Shown one piece after another: positions 56,100-64,000 of a stretch of DNA of 64,000 nucleotides. Origin of the DNA: an uncultured Bacteroidia bacterium (GTDB lineage: Bacteria > Bacteroidota > Bacteroidia > Bacteroidales > UBA932). The DNA is taken from positions 1 through 64,000 of the forward strand of contig CADBYT010000010.1 of NCBI GenBank assembly GCA_902798975.1. The letters run 5' to 3'. Both the position numbers and the translations under genes were made by a program. The notes beneath the pieces were generated by a model, which saw nothing but the letters and a program-made list of their open reading frames with translations, searched no databases and had not been told where the DNA came from. Every line of letters begins with the position of its first letter. Within the stretch, counting starts at the first letter, position 1.

Positions 56100-57898
56100 T
56101 GCAGGCGCTCGAGCTGCTGGCTCCCGCCAGAAACAAGGAAATCGGCATCGCAGCCATTGACTGCGGTGCCGATGCCGTATATATCGCGGGTCCCGATTTC
56201 GGGGCGCGCAAGGCGGCGGGCAACAGCTTCGAGGATATCGGCGAACTCTGTACCTACGCCCACCGTTTCGGGGTGAAGGTTTTTGTGACCTACAACACCC
56301 TGTGGCGGGACGGCGAGGAAGAGGAAGCCCACGCGCAGATGCTCCGGACCCAGGAGGCCGGCGCGGACGCGTTCATCATCCGGGAACCCCGGATCGCCGC
56401 GTGGGAAGACATCACCATTCCCATTCACGCCTCCACCCAGTGCGCCATCCGGGACGTGGAACGCGCCCGCTGGTTCGAGTCGCTGGGTTGCGAACGCATC
56501 ATTCTGGAGCGCGAGCTCTCGCTGGAGCAGATCCGGGCCATCTGCGCCGCCGTGCAGTGCGAGGTGGAATTCTTCGTGCACGGCGCGCTCTGCGTCTGTT
56601 ACAGCGGCGACTGCCGCCTGTCGGAGTACCTGGACGGGCGGAGCGCCGACCGCGGCGAATGCATCCAGGCCTGCCGTTCGCTCTACGATCTCGTGGACGG
56701 GGACGGCCGGGTGCTGCTGCGCAACAAGGCCATCCTTTCGCTGAAAGATTTCAACCTGAAGGCCCGGCTGGAGGAGCTGGCGGATGCCGGCGTGTCCTCC
56801 TTCAAGATCGAGGGGCGGCTCAAGAACGCTTCCTATGTCAAGAACGTGGTGCGGGACTATTCGCTGGCGCTGGACGCGCTGGTGGCGAAGTATCCCGAGC
56901 GCTATTGCCGCGCCTCCTGGGGCGAGGTGATGGGCGGTTTCGTGCCCGACACCGGCAAGACCTTCAACCGCGGCTACACGGAGCTGTTCCTAGACGGCAA
57001 GCGGGGTAGGTGGTCGTCGATGGATGCGCCCAAGTCGATGGGCGAGGCTGTCGGCACCGTCTCCCGCATCCGGCGCAACGCCGCAACCCGCACGATGGAG
57101 TTTTCCGTCAAGCCGACCCGCGCCGGAGTGGAGCTGCGCAACGGCGACGGTTTCGCGTTTGCGACCGCCGACGGGGTGACCGGCTTCCGCGGTGATGTCT
57201 GCGAGGGCCTGCAGGTGCGCTGCAAGGACGTGCCCGACCTGCGCGAGGGGATGACGCTCTACCGCAATATCAGCGCGGCCTTCGAGAAGACGCTCGAGAC
57301 GCAGGTCTGCCGCCGGGAGATCCCGGTGCGGCTTTCCGTGCGGGTGCACGGGAAATATGTGCTGGAGCTGCATGCCGTGACGCAGGACGGCCGCGAGGTG
57401 CTGAGTCCTTTCCACACCGACGTGGAGACGGCCGAGAACCGCGAGCGTGCCGAGGCGATGTTGCGGGAGCAACTGGGCAAGCGCAGCGGCGTGTATCGCT
57501 TCTCTGTCGGGGAACTCCTGATCGAAACGGCGGGGGGCGCGCTTCCGCTCCTCAGCGCCGCCACCCTCAACGCAATGCGCCGCCTTGTCGCCGATGACTT
57601 AGATCAGGTCGGCGTCAGCAGGCAACCGAATGTCCGCTGCCGGTCCCGCGAGGTTGGTGCGTGGGCGCCGGATCGCGTTAGCGATTATCCGGCCATCCCC
57701 CTTGAGGGGGCGCAGGGGGTGAAGGCGTATCAGAGCGCATCTCTGATGCGATCCAAGTATTGTGTCCGCTACGAACTCGGCCTTTGCCCGAAATACCAGG
57801 GCGCGAAACCACCGCAAGAACTCTTCCTGCTGAACAACGGCCGCCGCCTCGCCCTTCACTTCGACTGCGCCGCCTGCGAAATGACTGTCACCGCATGA
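56099..57898 (+). CDS. U32 family peptidase-like protein (RlhA/TrhP type)
   Basis: This 599-aa protein starts with the U32 pattern E-L-L-A-P-A...G-A-D-A-V-Y. It carries the U32 signature F-F-V-H-G-A-L-C-V-C-Y-S-G-D-C-R and R-G-E-C-I-Q-A-C-R, whose cysteines hold a 4Fe-4S cluster in characterised members. Those members (RlhA, TrhP) hydroxylate rRNA or tRNA and are not peptidases. A C-terminal extension has M-R-S-K-Y-C-V-R-Y-E-L-G-L-C-P with two more cysteines. Just before it, DNA 57650-57735 looks like a repeat insertion (A-W-A-P-D-R-V-S-D-Y-P-A-I-P). Confidence 0.9.
   Translation: MQALELLAPARNKEIGIAAIDCGADAVYIAGPDFGARKAAGNSFEDIGELCTYAHRFGVKVFVTYNTLWRDGEEEEAHAQMLRTQEAGADAFIIREPRIAAWEDITIPIHASTQCAIRDVERARWFESLGCERIILERELSLEQIRAICAAVQCEVEFFVHGALCVCYSGDCRLSEYLDGRSADRGECIQACRSLYDLVDGDGRVLLRNKAILSLKDFNLKARLEELADAGVSSFKIEGRLKNASYVKNVVRDYSLALDALVAKYPERYCRASWGEVMGGFVPDTGKTFNRGYTELFLDGKRGRWSSMDAPKSMGEAVGTVSRIRRNAATRTMEFSVKPTRAGVELRNGDGFAFATADGVTGFRGDVCEGLQVRCKDVPDLREGMTLYRNISAAFEKTLETQVCRREIPVRLSVRVHGKYVLELHAVTQDGREVLSPFHTDVETAENRERAEAMLREQLGKRSGVYRFSVGELLIETAGGALPLLSAATLNAMRRLVADDLDQVGVSRQPNVRCRSREVGAWAPDRVSDYPAIPLEGAQGVKAYQSASLMRSKYCVRYELGLCPKYQGAKPPQELFLLNNGRRLALHFDCAACEMTVTA
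57650..57735. repeat. Palindrome-rich insertion in the U32 gene
   Basis: GCCGGAT-CGC-GTTA-GCG-ATTATCCGGC (57668-57694 region) and CCCCCTTGAGGGGG (57699-57712) are adjacent palindromes. The encoded residues are not expected in the family. No second copy is in the window, so this one rests on structure alone. Confidence 0.55.
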
Positions 57899-57901
57899 GT
57901 G

Positions 57902-58306
57902 TCAGAGAATCAGCGTCAAGCGTTTGCTGATGGACTGGATTCCTTCGAGGATGCGGCGGCGGGTGTCAGGGCGGGGTGTTTTCCGTCCATTGGCGTAGTG
58001 GCAGAGCTGCTGCTCGTTGATACCTGTTTCACGCGCCAGTGCCTTGCGGGTGATGTAAGCATCCGCGTAACGGAGTTGCGCCCGGGTCGTCAAATGGAAA
58101 TCCGGGGTCCAGTCTTCCAGGAACCCAGGGGGGACAGGATCGCCATCCAGGATCATACCTTCCAGATGGAATTTTAAGGCGTCGATGATATTGCGCTCCA
58201 CCTCATCCAACGTTTTCCCGGTGGCCACGCAGGCCATCCGCTCATCGGCAACCGCCGCTCCGAAGTTCTTGTCCACCCAATCAATATTGATATCAATCGT
58301 TGTCAT
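57902..58306 (-). CDS. hicB: HicB-type antitoxin with C-terminal HTH
   Basis: The protein is 134 aa from ATG 58306, placed 11 bases after hicA; an ATG at 58342 would overlap hicA. The N-terminal HicB fold (I-D-I-N-I-D-W-V-D-K-N-F-G-A, T-G-K-T-L-D-E-V-E-R-N-I) is a degraded RNase H-like domain that caps HicA. Residues ~75-130 hold a helix-turn-helix (A-L-A-R-E-T-G-I-N-E-Q-Q-L-C-H-Y-A-N-G) for DNA binding. It is convergent with the U32 gene, with only 3 bases between the stops. Confidence 0.88.
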   Translation of the reverse strand: MTTIDINIDWVDKNFGAAVADERMACVATGKTLDEVERNIIDALKFHLEGMILDGDPVPPGFLEDWTPDFHLTTRAQLRYADAYITRKALARETGINEQQLCHYANGRKTPRPDTRRRILEGIQSISKRLTLIL

Positions 58307-58317
58307 AGGCAACTCGT

Positions 58318-58512
58318 TCATTTCCATCCGGCTTGTTTCCAAATGCTGTTCAATAGCTCCTGGCTCAAATTGTCCCGGAGCTTTCCATTAACGGTTACCG
58401 TTCCGGGCTTATTCTCATTTGTAAATTGACGGTGGTCGCCTCTTGTACGATTAAGCCTCCAGCCGTCTTTTTGCAGCAGGTTTATTACCTGCCGTACTTT
58501 GTATTTTTTCAC
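58318..58512 (-). CDS. hicA: HicA-type mRNA interferase toxin
   Basis: The protein is 64 aa starting at GTG 58512 (V-K-K-Y-K-V-R-Q-V-I-N-L-L), since the -7 box at 58515-58522 makes the upstream ATG (58545) unlikely. The catalytic His is H27 in R-T-R-G-D-H-R-Q-F, and the double-stranded RNA-binding-like fold is complete (T-V-T-V-N-G-K-L). A leaderless GTG start would be notable. It forms an operon with hicB, toxin first, as usual. Confidence 0.88.
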   Translation of the reverse strand: MKKYKVRQVINLLQKDGWRLNRTRGDHRQFTNENKPGTVTVNGKLRDNLSQELLNSIWKQAGWK

Positions 58513-58514
58513 GG

Positions 58515-58522
58515 CAAAGGTA
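58515..58522 (-). promoter_or_regulatory. -7 box TACCTTTG of hicAB
   Basis: TACCTTTG on the minus strand is separated by only two bases from the GTG of hicA, implying a leaderless message if used. Confidence 0.55.
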
Positions 58523-58579
58523 TATAATAATTTACCATTTAGCAACCCCTTTCGCTAAAGAAGCAATGAATAATCTTTT

Positions 58580-59761
58580 TTATTCCAGGGAGAAGGTGAC
58601 TTCGACGTCGCCGAGGCGGCCGCAGAGGGTGCCGCCACCCTTCTCGATGACATCCTTGAAGTAATTGCGGGTGAGCTGGCCGCGCCAGACGATATCGTCC
58701 TTGTCCTTGTAGGGAATCTCCAGCTCGAAGCCATATTGTTTGGAGTTATATTTGACCACGGCGCTGCATTTCCAGCTTGTCGTCGTGCCGCCGTCGTCCT
58801 CAATCACCATGAAGGCGATTTTTTCCATCTGTTCCGTGAAATTCGTCAGCAGGATGGCGTTGAACGGGATCTTTTTGCCCACCTGGCTGCGCTTGACGAC
58901 GATCATCAGGTCCGTCAGGCTGGGCGAATAGTTCTTCAGGTCCTCATCTTTGGTGGCCTTGAAGCCGTCCACGGCGCCTGTCTTGATGAAAAATTCGCTC
59001 GCGCCCCCGAACCAGGAGTCATAGTTGCGCAGCATCTTGAAATCCTTGATGCTGAAGATGAATTCCTTTTCGTCCACGGGGGTCTTGTCCTTGCCGCCCT
59101 TGGTGGGGATGGGCTCCTCGAAAAGCTCCAGCGGGGTGAAGGCTGCGTCGCCGTTGCGGTTGATTACCCAGACGGGCCGTTCCATCGCCACCTGCTCGGT
59201 CACGATCACGGAGTCTACTACATGGGCGCCCTGCGCGTCGATACGCACTTCATAGCCGTAATTGGATTCGGCGCCGTAACCCGGGTCGAAGGTCACGATG
59301 GGGAAACTCTTGCCGTCCCATTCTTCGGAATAGGGCCAGTAGATCTGCATATCGGATTCGCTGAGGGCATTGATATATCGCTCCACATCGGCCGCACCGG
59401 CTTTGGTGCCGTATCGGTTGGCGAGGTAATCGGAGAGCAGGTCCCGCAGCGGCGTCTTGTAGCCGGCGGCCTTGGTCGCACGGGTCTGCGGCGAATCGCC
59501 CACGCCCGCCCCCGGTGCGGTGAAGAGTTCGGTGAGGCGGTATTCTTCGTCGTAACCGTGTCCGGAAGAGGAACTTACGGCATCAAAGACCTCGTCGAGA
59601 TGTTCCGTCTCGAGCGGAAGGTCGGAGAGAATCTTGGCGACGTCCGACAGGGAAAACAGATCCTGGGTCTCTTCGGAAAGGTCCAGCTGGTCTTTCTGCC
59701 CGGCGCAGGAGGCGAGGGCAAGGGCGCACAGCAGCCCGGATAACAGTTGATTCGCTTTCAT
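58580..59761 (-). CDS. Hypothetical Bacteroidota lipoprotein
   Basis: This 393-aa protein has lipoprotein signal L-L-S-G-L-L-C-A-L-A-L-A-S-C. The mature part is acidic at first (D-L-S-E-E-T-Q-D-L-F-S-L), then mixed alpha/beta with many aromatic residues (Y-W-P-Y-S-E-E-W-D-G-K-S-F-P) and a beta-rich end (D-D-G-G-T-T-T-S-W-K-C-S-A). I do not recognise the family and see no catalytic motif. It stands alone between hicAB and the repeat element at 59859-59977. Confidence 0.7.
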   Translation of the reverse strand: MKANQLLSGLLCALALASCAGQKDQLDLSEETQDLFSLSDVAKILSDLPLETEHLDEVFDAVSSSSGHGYDEEYRLTELFTAPGAGVGDSPQTRATKAAGYKTPLRDLLSDYLANRYGTKAGAADVERYINALSESDMQIYWPYSEEWDGKSFPIVTFDPGYGAESNYGYEVRIDAQGAHVVDSVIVTEQVAMERPVWVINRNGDAAFTPLELFEEPIPTKGGKDKTPVDEKEFIFSIKDFKMLRNYDSWFGGASEFFIKTGAVDGFKATKDEDLKNYSPSLTDLMIVVKRSQVGKKIPFNAILLTNFTEQMEKIAFMVIEDDGGTTTSWKCSAVVKYNSKQYGFELEIPYKDKDDIVWRGQLTRNYFKDVIEKGGGTLCGRLGDVEVTFSLE

Positions 59762-59858
59762 TTTTGCAAACAGTTTGGTTCTGCCTGCAAAGTGACGGAC
59801 ATTTATCCGATTACATTTCCGATTAATCGTTTAATTTTTTTCCGCCTGTCTTACTGAC

Positions 59859-59977
59859 GCCGGCAGGCTGCCCCCCAGCAAAACCGTAGCCACCCGCGGC
59901 TTCGTAAGCGGGAGGGGCCCAACCGCAGGTTGGGAGGGATGAGCGAAGCGAAGTTTTGTCGGGGAGCAGCCTGCGGC
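59859..59977. repeat. Family C multi-hairpin element, intergenic copy
   Basis: Outer arms GCCGGCAGGCTGCCCCCCAG (59859-59878, extending to AAAAC) and GTTTTGTCGGGGAGCAGCCTGC (59953-59974) pair over about 22 bases. Inside lie CCCGC-GGCTTCGTAA-GCGGG and CCCAACC-GCA-GGTTGGG (59918-59934). It ends 4 bases from the prmC stop. See 49401-49499 for the copy within hemW. Confidence 0.85.
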
Positions 59978-59981
59978 GCAG

Positions 59982-60932
59982 TCAGGCGGAAAACCGAACG
60001 AATCGTATTTTTTTGTAGAAATCGGGCAGCGTTTGTACGTTTTTATATCCCGCGGTGCTGAAGACAGCGGCGGTATCGGGCCCGAGCGCCTCGTTGATTT
60101 CGACCAGACCGACCCCGCCCGGCCGGAGAAAACGCTGCGCCCAGCGGGCAATGGCGCGGTAAAAACGGAGCGGATCGTCGTCCGGAACGAAAAGAGCCAG
60201 CTCCGGCTCCCACTCCAGGACATTGGGACGCATCTGCGCCCGCTCCTGCTCCATCACATACGGCGGATTGCTGACAATCAAGTCGAACTGCCCGCCCTCG
60301 AACTCCTGCTCCGTATCGAGGACGTCGGCCTGCAGAAAGGTAGGCGAAGGCGGCGGAAAGGCGGAGCCGGAATTGGTTTTCCGGCAAACCTGTCCGGAAA
60401 ATAATTCCGGGCCGCCCCGTCTGGAAGACTCCGCCGCCTCGACGTTAACCGGGAATTGTTTCCGCGCGTAGTCCAACGCAGTTTCCGACAAATCGACGCC
60501 GACGACCTCGGCATCGCGGATCTCCAGCGCAATGCTCCAGGCAATGCACCCGGAGCCGGTGCAGAGATCCAACACCCGCGGCGGCCGGTCGAGATCCATC
60601 TCCCGCAGCGTCCGGACGGCTTCAGCGACCAACAGCTCCGTCTCCGGCCGCGGAATCAACACCCCCGGCCCCACGGCGAACCGCCGGTCGCAAAACTCCG
60701 TATAACCCAGCACATACTGGATCGGCTCCCCGGCACACAGGCGCGCCAGCGCATCGGAAAGCTCCGCCACCTGTTCCGCCGGCACCAGCGTCTGCGGCTC
60801 GACGATGTGCGTATAATTCGTCACGCCCAGCAGTTCGCGGCAGAGCATCAAAACCAAACCCCTCGCCTCAGGCGAAGGGTACAGGTTCTCGAGGCGGGCG
60901 GCGCCGTCGCGGATGAAATCGGACAGCAGCAC
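59982..60932 (-). CDS. prmC: Peptide chain release factor N5-glutamine methyltransferase with repeat insertion
   Basis: The protein is 316 aa (usual ~280), starting at GTG 60932. It methylates the Gln of the GGQ motif in release factors RF1/RF2. Visible are the N-terminal helical domain, R-P-E-T-E-L-L-V (95-102), motif I L-D-L-C-T-G-S-G-C-I (121-130), V-D-L-S-E and the diagnostic N-P-P-Y-V (222-226). Residues ~167-198 (S-S-R-R-G-G-P-E-L-F-S-G...P-P-P-S-P) are extra and coded by the family B palindrome at 60361-60413. The site lies between beta strands 2 and 3 of the methyltransferase, a surface loop. Confidence 0.92.
   Translation of the reverse strand: MLLSDFIRDGAARLENLYPSPEARGLVLMLCRELLGVTNYTHIVEPQTLVPAEQVAELSDALARLCAGEPIQYVLGYTEFCDRRFAVGPGVLIPRPETELLVAEAVRTLREMDLDRPPRVLDLCTGSGCIAWSIALEIRDAEVVGVDLSETALDYARKQFPVNVEAAESSRRGGPELFSGQVCRKTNSGSAFPPPSPTFLQADVLDTEQEFEGGQFDLIVSNPPYVMEQERAQMRPNVLEWEPELALFVPDDDPLRFYRAIARWAQRFLRPGGVGLVEINEALGPDTAAVFSTAGYKNVQTLPDFYKKIRFVRFSA
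60361..60413. repeat. Family B palindrome inside prmC
   Basis: CCGGAATTGGTTTTCCGG (60367-60384) and CCGGAAAATAATTCCGG (60394-60410) pair apart from GG opposite A at the centre. The first 37 bases match the copy inside hemW (50137-50174). The dapF palindrome (13455-13515) has the same core. Confidence 0.85.
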
Positions 60933-61948
60933 TAGCAGTTCTCGATGATGGTGCTCAGGAAAGCGGTCATGTCCAGCCCCGCGGTGCGGACCATCTTCGG
61001 CACGAGCGAAGCGCTGGTCATCCCCGGAATGGTATTGATTTCAAGGAAGTAGAGACCGTCCTCGGCGAGGATCCAGTCCATGCGGACGACGCCCCGGCAG
61101 CCCAGGCGGAAATAGATCTTGGCCGTGGTGCGCTGCACCAGGTCCCGGACCTCGTCGGAGACGGGAGCGGGGCAGATCTCCTGGCTGTGCCCGTTGTACT
61201 TGGCGTCGTAGTCGAAATACTCGTTGTCGGTGACAATTTCGATCAGCGGCAGCGTGCGCACCTCTTTGCCGTCGAAATAGGCCGCGCAGGTCAGCTCGCG
61301 CCCTTTGACGCCCTGCTCAATGAGCACGGTGTGATTCTCGCTGAAAGCGAACTGCACGGCGGGGCCGACATCCTCCGGCCGCGTCACGCGCGTGACGCCG
61401 AAGCTGGAACCACCCTGCGTGGGCTTCACGAACACGGGGAACTGCAGCTTGCGCGCCACTTCGTCCTGCGCCTCCTGGTGGTCCATGCCGTGGCGGATGA
61501 AGACGTCAGGAGCGCATTTCGCGAGCCCCAGCTCGCGGATGTAGCACTTACAGGCGTATTTGTCGAAGACGATGGAGCAAGTGCTTGAATCGCAGGTGCT
61601 GCACGGAATGCCGAGCATCTCGAGATAGCCCTCGATCTGGCCCGTTTCGCCCGGAGCGCCGTGCTGCACGATGTAGGCGAAGTCGAACTTGATATGCTCG
61701 CCCAGCACCTGGACGGAGAAATCGTTCTTCTCCACCTCGGGGCGGGCGCCTTCCGGGAAGGTGACGCGCATCGAATTGCGCTTCTTGGCGGCAACGAGCT
61801 GCCAGCGGCCGAAACGGGCGAAAATCTCATAAACGTCGTATTCGTTGCCGTCGATGCGGGAAGCGACGAATTCGCCGCTGCGGCAGGACACTTCCCATTC
61901 GGACGAGTCGCTGCCGTACACCACGGCGATGGTCTTGTACTTGCTCAT
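60932..61948 (-). CDS. ddl: D-alanine--D-alanine ligase
   Basis: This 338-aa ATP-grasp enzyme forms D-Ala-D-Ala for peptidoglycan stem peptides. Visible are the N-terminal E-x-E-V-S (S-E-W-E-V-S), H-G-A-P-G-E-T-G-Q-I-E-G-Y-L-E, the ATP-grasp lysines in V-F-V-K-P, G-G-S-S-F-G-V, and at the end R-M-D-W-I and L-E-I-N-T-I-P-G-M-T with the metal-binding Glu/Asn. The stretch I-P-C-S-T-C-D-S-S-T-C-S replaces the more usual I-P-Y-T-x-x and is Cys-rich. It overlaps prmC by one base and follows the PBP gene by 3 bases. Confidence 0.94.
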   Translation of the reverse strand: MSKYKTIAVVYGSDSSEWEVSCRSGEFVASRIDGNEYDVYEIFARFGRWQLVAAKKRNSMRVTFPEGARPEVEKNDFSVQVLGEHIKFDFAYIVQHGAPGETGQIEGYLEMLGIPCSTCDSSTCSIVFDKYACKCYIRELGLAKCAPDVFIRHGMDHQEAQDEVARKLQFPVFVKPTQGGSSFGVTRVTRPEDVGPAVQFAFSENHTVLIEQGVKGRELTCAAYFDGKEVRTLPLIEIVTDNEYFDYDAKYNGHSQEICPAPVSDEVRDLVQRTTAKIYFRLGCRGVVRMDWILAEDGLYFLEINTIPGMTSASLVPKMVRTAGLDMTAFLSTIIENC

Positions 61949-61951
61949 ATC

Positions 61952-64000
61952 CTAATTGAAATAATAATCTTCTTCCTGGTTGCGCGCATTGTCCCCGTCC
62001 TGGCCGGCATAGTCGTCGCCGTAGCCGCCGAGGAAGGTGCCGTCCGTGGCGCAGTTGTACTCGAGCGCGCCGCCGGTCGGAGCGAGGAAATGATCGTTGT
62101 CCATGGACCAGCCGATGGTCGGGTCCGCGAGGCATTTCTTCATCCAGATACCCCAGATCGGGAGCGCGGCGTTGGCGCCCTGGCCGAGGGCCGTGGAGGT
62201 GAAGTGGACGTTGCGGTCCTCGCCGCCCACCCAGGCGCCGGCGGTGATGTTGGGCGTGTAGCCGATGAACCAGCCGTCGGAGTTGTCATTGGTCGTACCG
62301 GTCTTGCCGGCAATCTCGCCGCGCAGGCCGTAGACGGAGCGCAGGCGGTTGCCCGTGCCCTCGTTGACCACGCCGCGCATCATGTTCACCATGAGGTAGG
62401 CCGTCTGCTCGGAGATGGCGTCACGCTTCTGGTTGGTGAACTCGTCGATCACGCGTCCGTCGTTGTCCGTAATCTTGTAGACGTACTGGGGCGTAATGTA
62501 GGTGCCGTGGGACGGGAAGGTGTTGTAGGCGGCGACCATGTCGAACACCGGCACTTCCGCCGCGCCGACGCAGAGGGAATACACCTCGTCGAGGTGCGTC
62601 TGGACGCCCATCTGGTGGACCATGCGGACCAGCGCGGCCGGGCCGAGTTCCTTCATCAGGAAGGCCGAGGCGTTGTTGGAACTGTGGGCGAGACCCCAGC
62701 GCAGGGTGACGGTCTGGCCGATCATCTCCGCCTTGTCGGTGCTTCGCGGCGTCCATACGTCGCCGTTCGGCAGGACGAAGGTCTGCGGGAGCAGCACGAT
62801 GCGGTCGCAGGGGGTCATGCCCTCCTGCATGGCCAGGGTATAGAGGTACGGCTTGATGGTCGATCCGACCTGGCGCTTGCCCTGCCGGACGTTGTCATAC
62901 TTGAAATAGCGGTAATTCGGGCCGCCCACGTAGGCGCGGATGTAGCCCGTGTTGGGTTCGATGGCCATGAAGCCGCAGCGCAGAAAGCTCTTGTAGTAGC
63001 GGATGGAGTCGTCGGGCGTCATCGTGGTGTCGATGTAGCCCTTGGCGTTCCATGAGAAGACGCGCATCTTCTCGGGCTTGGAGAACTGGGCCATGATCTC
63101 GGCGTCGCTCTTCCCGGCGCGGTGCTGCAGGCGGTAGCGGTCGCTCCAGCGGCGGGCCTGGTTCATCAGGGTCTCGGCCATCTTGGGCGTCACGTCGTTG
63201 GCGAACGGACGGTTGCGCTTGCCCTTCAGCTCGCGGTCGAAGGCCTTCTGGAGGCTGCCGCCCATGTGCTCGACCACGGCTTCTTCGGCGTACTGCTGCA
63301 TCTTATAGTTGATGGTGGTATAGATGCGCAGGCCGTCCCGGTCAAGGTCGTAGGAGCTGCCGTCGCTCTTCTTGTGCTTGTTGAGCCAGCCGTAGATGGG
63401 ATCGTCGCGCCAGCGCAGGGAGTCGTGCGTGAAGTCCTCCGGCCACTGGTAGTCGGAGCGCTTGGGACGCTGGGCCTGCATGTCGCGGCGGAGCATGTCG
63501 CGGAAATACGGCGCGTGGCCGGCGTTGTGGTCCTGCACCTGGAAGTTGAGGGTGATGGGGACCTGGCGGATGGAATCGCGCTCCGCCTTGGTCAGGTAGC
63601 CGCTCTTCTCCATCTGGCCGATCACGAAATTGCGGCGCTCCAGGGAGCGTTCGGGATTGAGGACGGGATTGTAGCGGGTGGGCTTGTTGACCATGCCCAC
63701 CAGCAGGGCGGCCTCCTCGACCGTAAGGTCGGCCGGCTCCTTCGCGAAATAGGTCTCCGCGGCGGCCTTGACGCCGTAGGCGCTGCTGCCGAAGAAGATG
63801 GAGTTGAGGTACATGTCCACGATCTCGTTCTTGGTGTAGTCCCGCTCGATCTTGACGGCGGTGATCCACTCCTTGAGCTTGATGACGATCATCTGGAACT
63901 TGTTGCGTATCTCGTTGCGCGGGTAGAGCGTCTTGGCGAGCTGCTGCGTGATGGTACTGCCGCCGCCCTGGCTGGAATCCCGCATGAGCAGGGTCTTCAC
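61952..64000 (-). CDS. Class A penicillin-binding protein, 3' part (5' end outside window)
   Basis: The 682 codons seen run off the window end, so the N-terminal membrane helix and first part of the glycosyltransferase are missing. The GT51 region shows G-G-G-S-T-I-T-Q-Q-L-A-K and L-N-S-I-F-F-G. The transpeptidase has S-T-I-K (catalytic Ser), S-S-N and K-T-G-T-T. It polymerises glycan and cross-links DAP-type peptides in the periplasm. The gene order PBP-ddl-prmC places two wall genes together, apart from the dap/mur operon. Confidence 0.93.
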   Translation of the reverse strand: MKTLLMRDSSQGGGSTITQQLAKTLYPRNEIRNKFQMIVIKLKEWITAVKIERDYTKNEIVDMYLNSIFFGSSAYGVKAAAETYFAKEPADLTVEEAALLVGMVNKPTRYNPVLNPERSLERRNFVIGQMEKSGYLTKAERDSIRQVPITLNFQVQDHNAGHAPYFRDMLRRDMQAQRPKRSDYQWPEDFTHDSLRWRDDPIYGWLNKHKKSDGSSYDLDRDGLRIYTTINYKMQQYAEEAVVEHMGGSLQKAFDRELKGKRNRPFANDVTPKMAETLMNQARRWSDRYRLQHRAGKSDAEIMAQFSKPEKMRVFSWNAKGYIDTTMTPDDSIRYYKSFLRCGFMAIEPNTGYIRAYVGGPNYRYFKYDNVRQGKRQVGSTIKPYLYTLAMQEGMTPCDRIVLLPQTFVLPNGDVWTPRSTDKAEMIGQTVTLRWGLAHSSNNASAFLMKELGPAALVRMVHQMGVQTHLDEVYSLCVGAAEVPVFDMVAAYNTFPSHGTYITPQYVYKITDNDGRVIDEFTNQKRDAISEQTAYLMVNMMRGVVNEGTGNRLRSVYGLRGEIAGKTGTTNDNSDGWFIGYTPNITAGAWVGGEDRNVHFTSTALGQGANAALPIWGIWMKKCLADPTIGWSMDNDHFLAPTGGALEYNCATDGTFLGGYGDDYAGQDGDNARNQEEDYYFN

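Noticed and set aside
60932-61948. D-Ala-D-Lac (vancomycin-resistance type) ligase
   Set aside because: The Cys-rich loop is unusual, but no vanH/vanX-like genes are nearby and the sequence otherwise fits housekeeping Ddl.

Overview
The window reads as the chromosome of a GC-rich, anaerobic-gut-type member of the Bacteroidales/Bacteroidota. Four things point there: repeated -7 boxes of the form TAnnTTTG, some with TTTG about 19-20 bases upstream; many fimbrillin-like lipoproteins; PL/GH-type polysaccharide enzymes (GH43, GH2, acetyl esterase); and general scarcity of Shine-Dalgarno sequences. No rRNA gene allows a finer placement.

Layout. 1-3,200: end of an arabinan-type GH43 gene, a HepT/MNT-like toxin-antitoxin pair and a PstS-like lipoprotein. 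3,250-16,750: a tightly packed plus-strand run, aspS-murB-murA-thrA-dapE-dapB-dapA-dapD-dapF-aminotransferase, followed by three envelope lipoprotein or membrane genes. It supplies nearly all steps from aspartate to meso-diaminopimelate plus the two committed UDP-MurNAc steps. 16,888: tRNA-Val(GAC). 17,000-42,550: an accessory region holding an Rpn-type nuclease, HipBA, YafQ-type TA, a single-chain type IIG restriction-modification enzyme, IS relics, adenine deaminase, GH2, and five small-peptide/fimbrillin-like lipoprotein pairs. 42,600-64,000: a core-like region with esterase, GH43, NlpC/P60, aminopeptidase P, FabG-like, ComF, HemW, DUF3109, an M16-like protein, TPR, U32, HicAB, PrmC, Ddl and the 3' part of a class A PBP.

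Two features stand out. First, palindromic repeat elements lie in frame inside housekeeping genes (dapF, hemW twice, prmC, probably the U32 gene). Related copies are intergenic, and one family shows compensatory base changes in its stems; this resembles the behaviour of Rickettsia palindromic elements. Second, five unannotated-size peptides (38-46 aa) share a Y-x-x-P ... E-G-I-I-C-A/G-S-G core, and each sits directly upstream of a fimbrillin-like lipoprotein gene behind its own promoter. Other notable points are a MurA with Asp in place of the fosfomycin-target Cys, a ThrA that has lost one ACT domain, a three-part AbiEi-like/MNT fusion antitoxin, a 4-bp duplication that breaks one fimbrillin gene, and a tandem array of degenerate 32-nt palindromes.

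All calls come from reading sequence and recognised family motifs; no database search was run.
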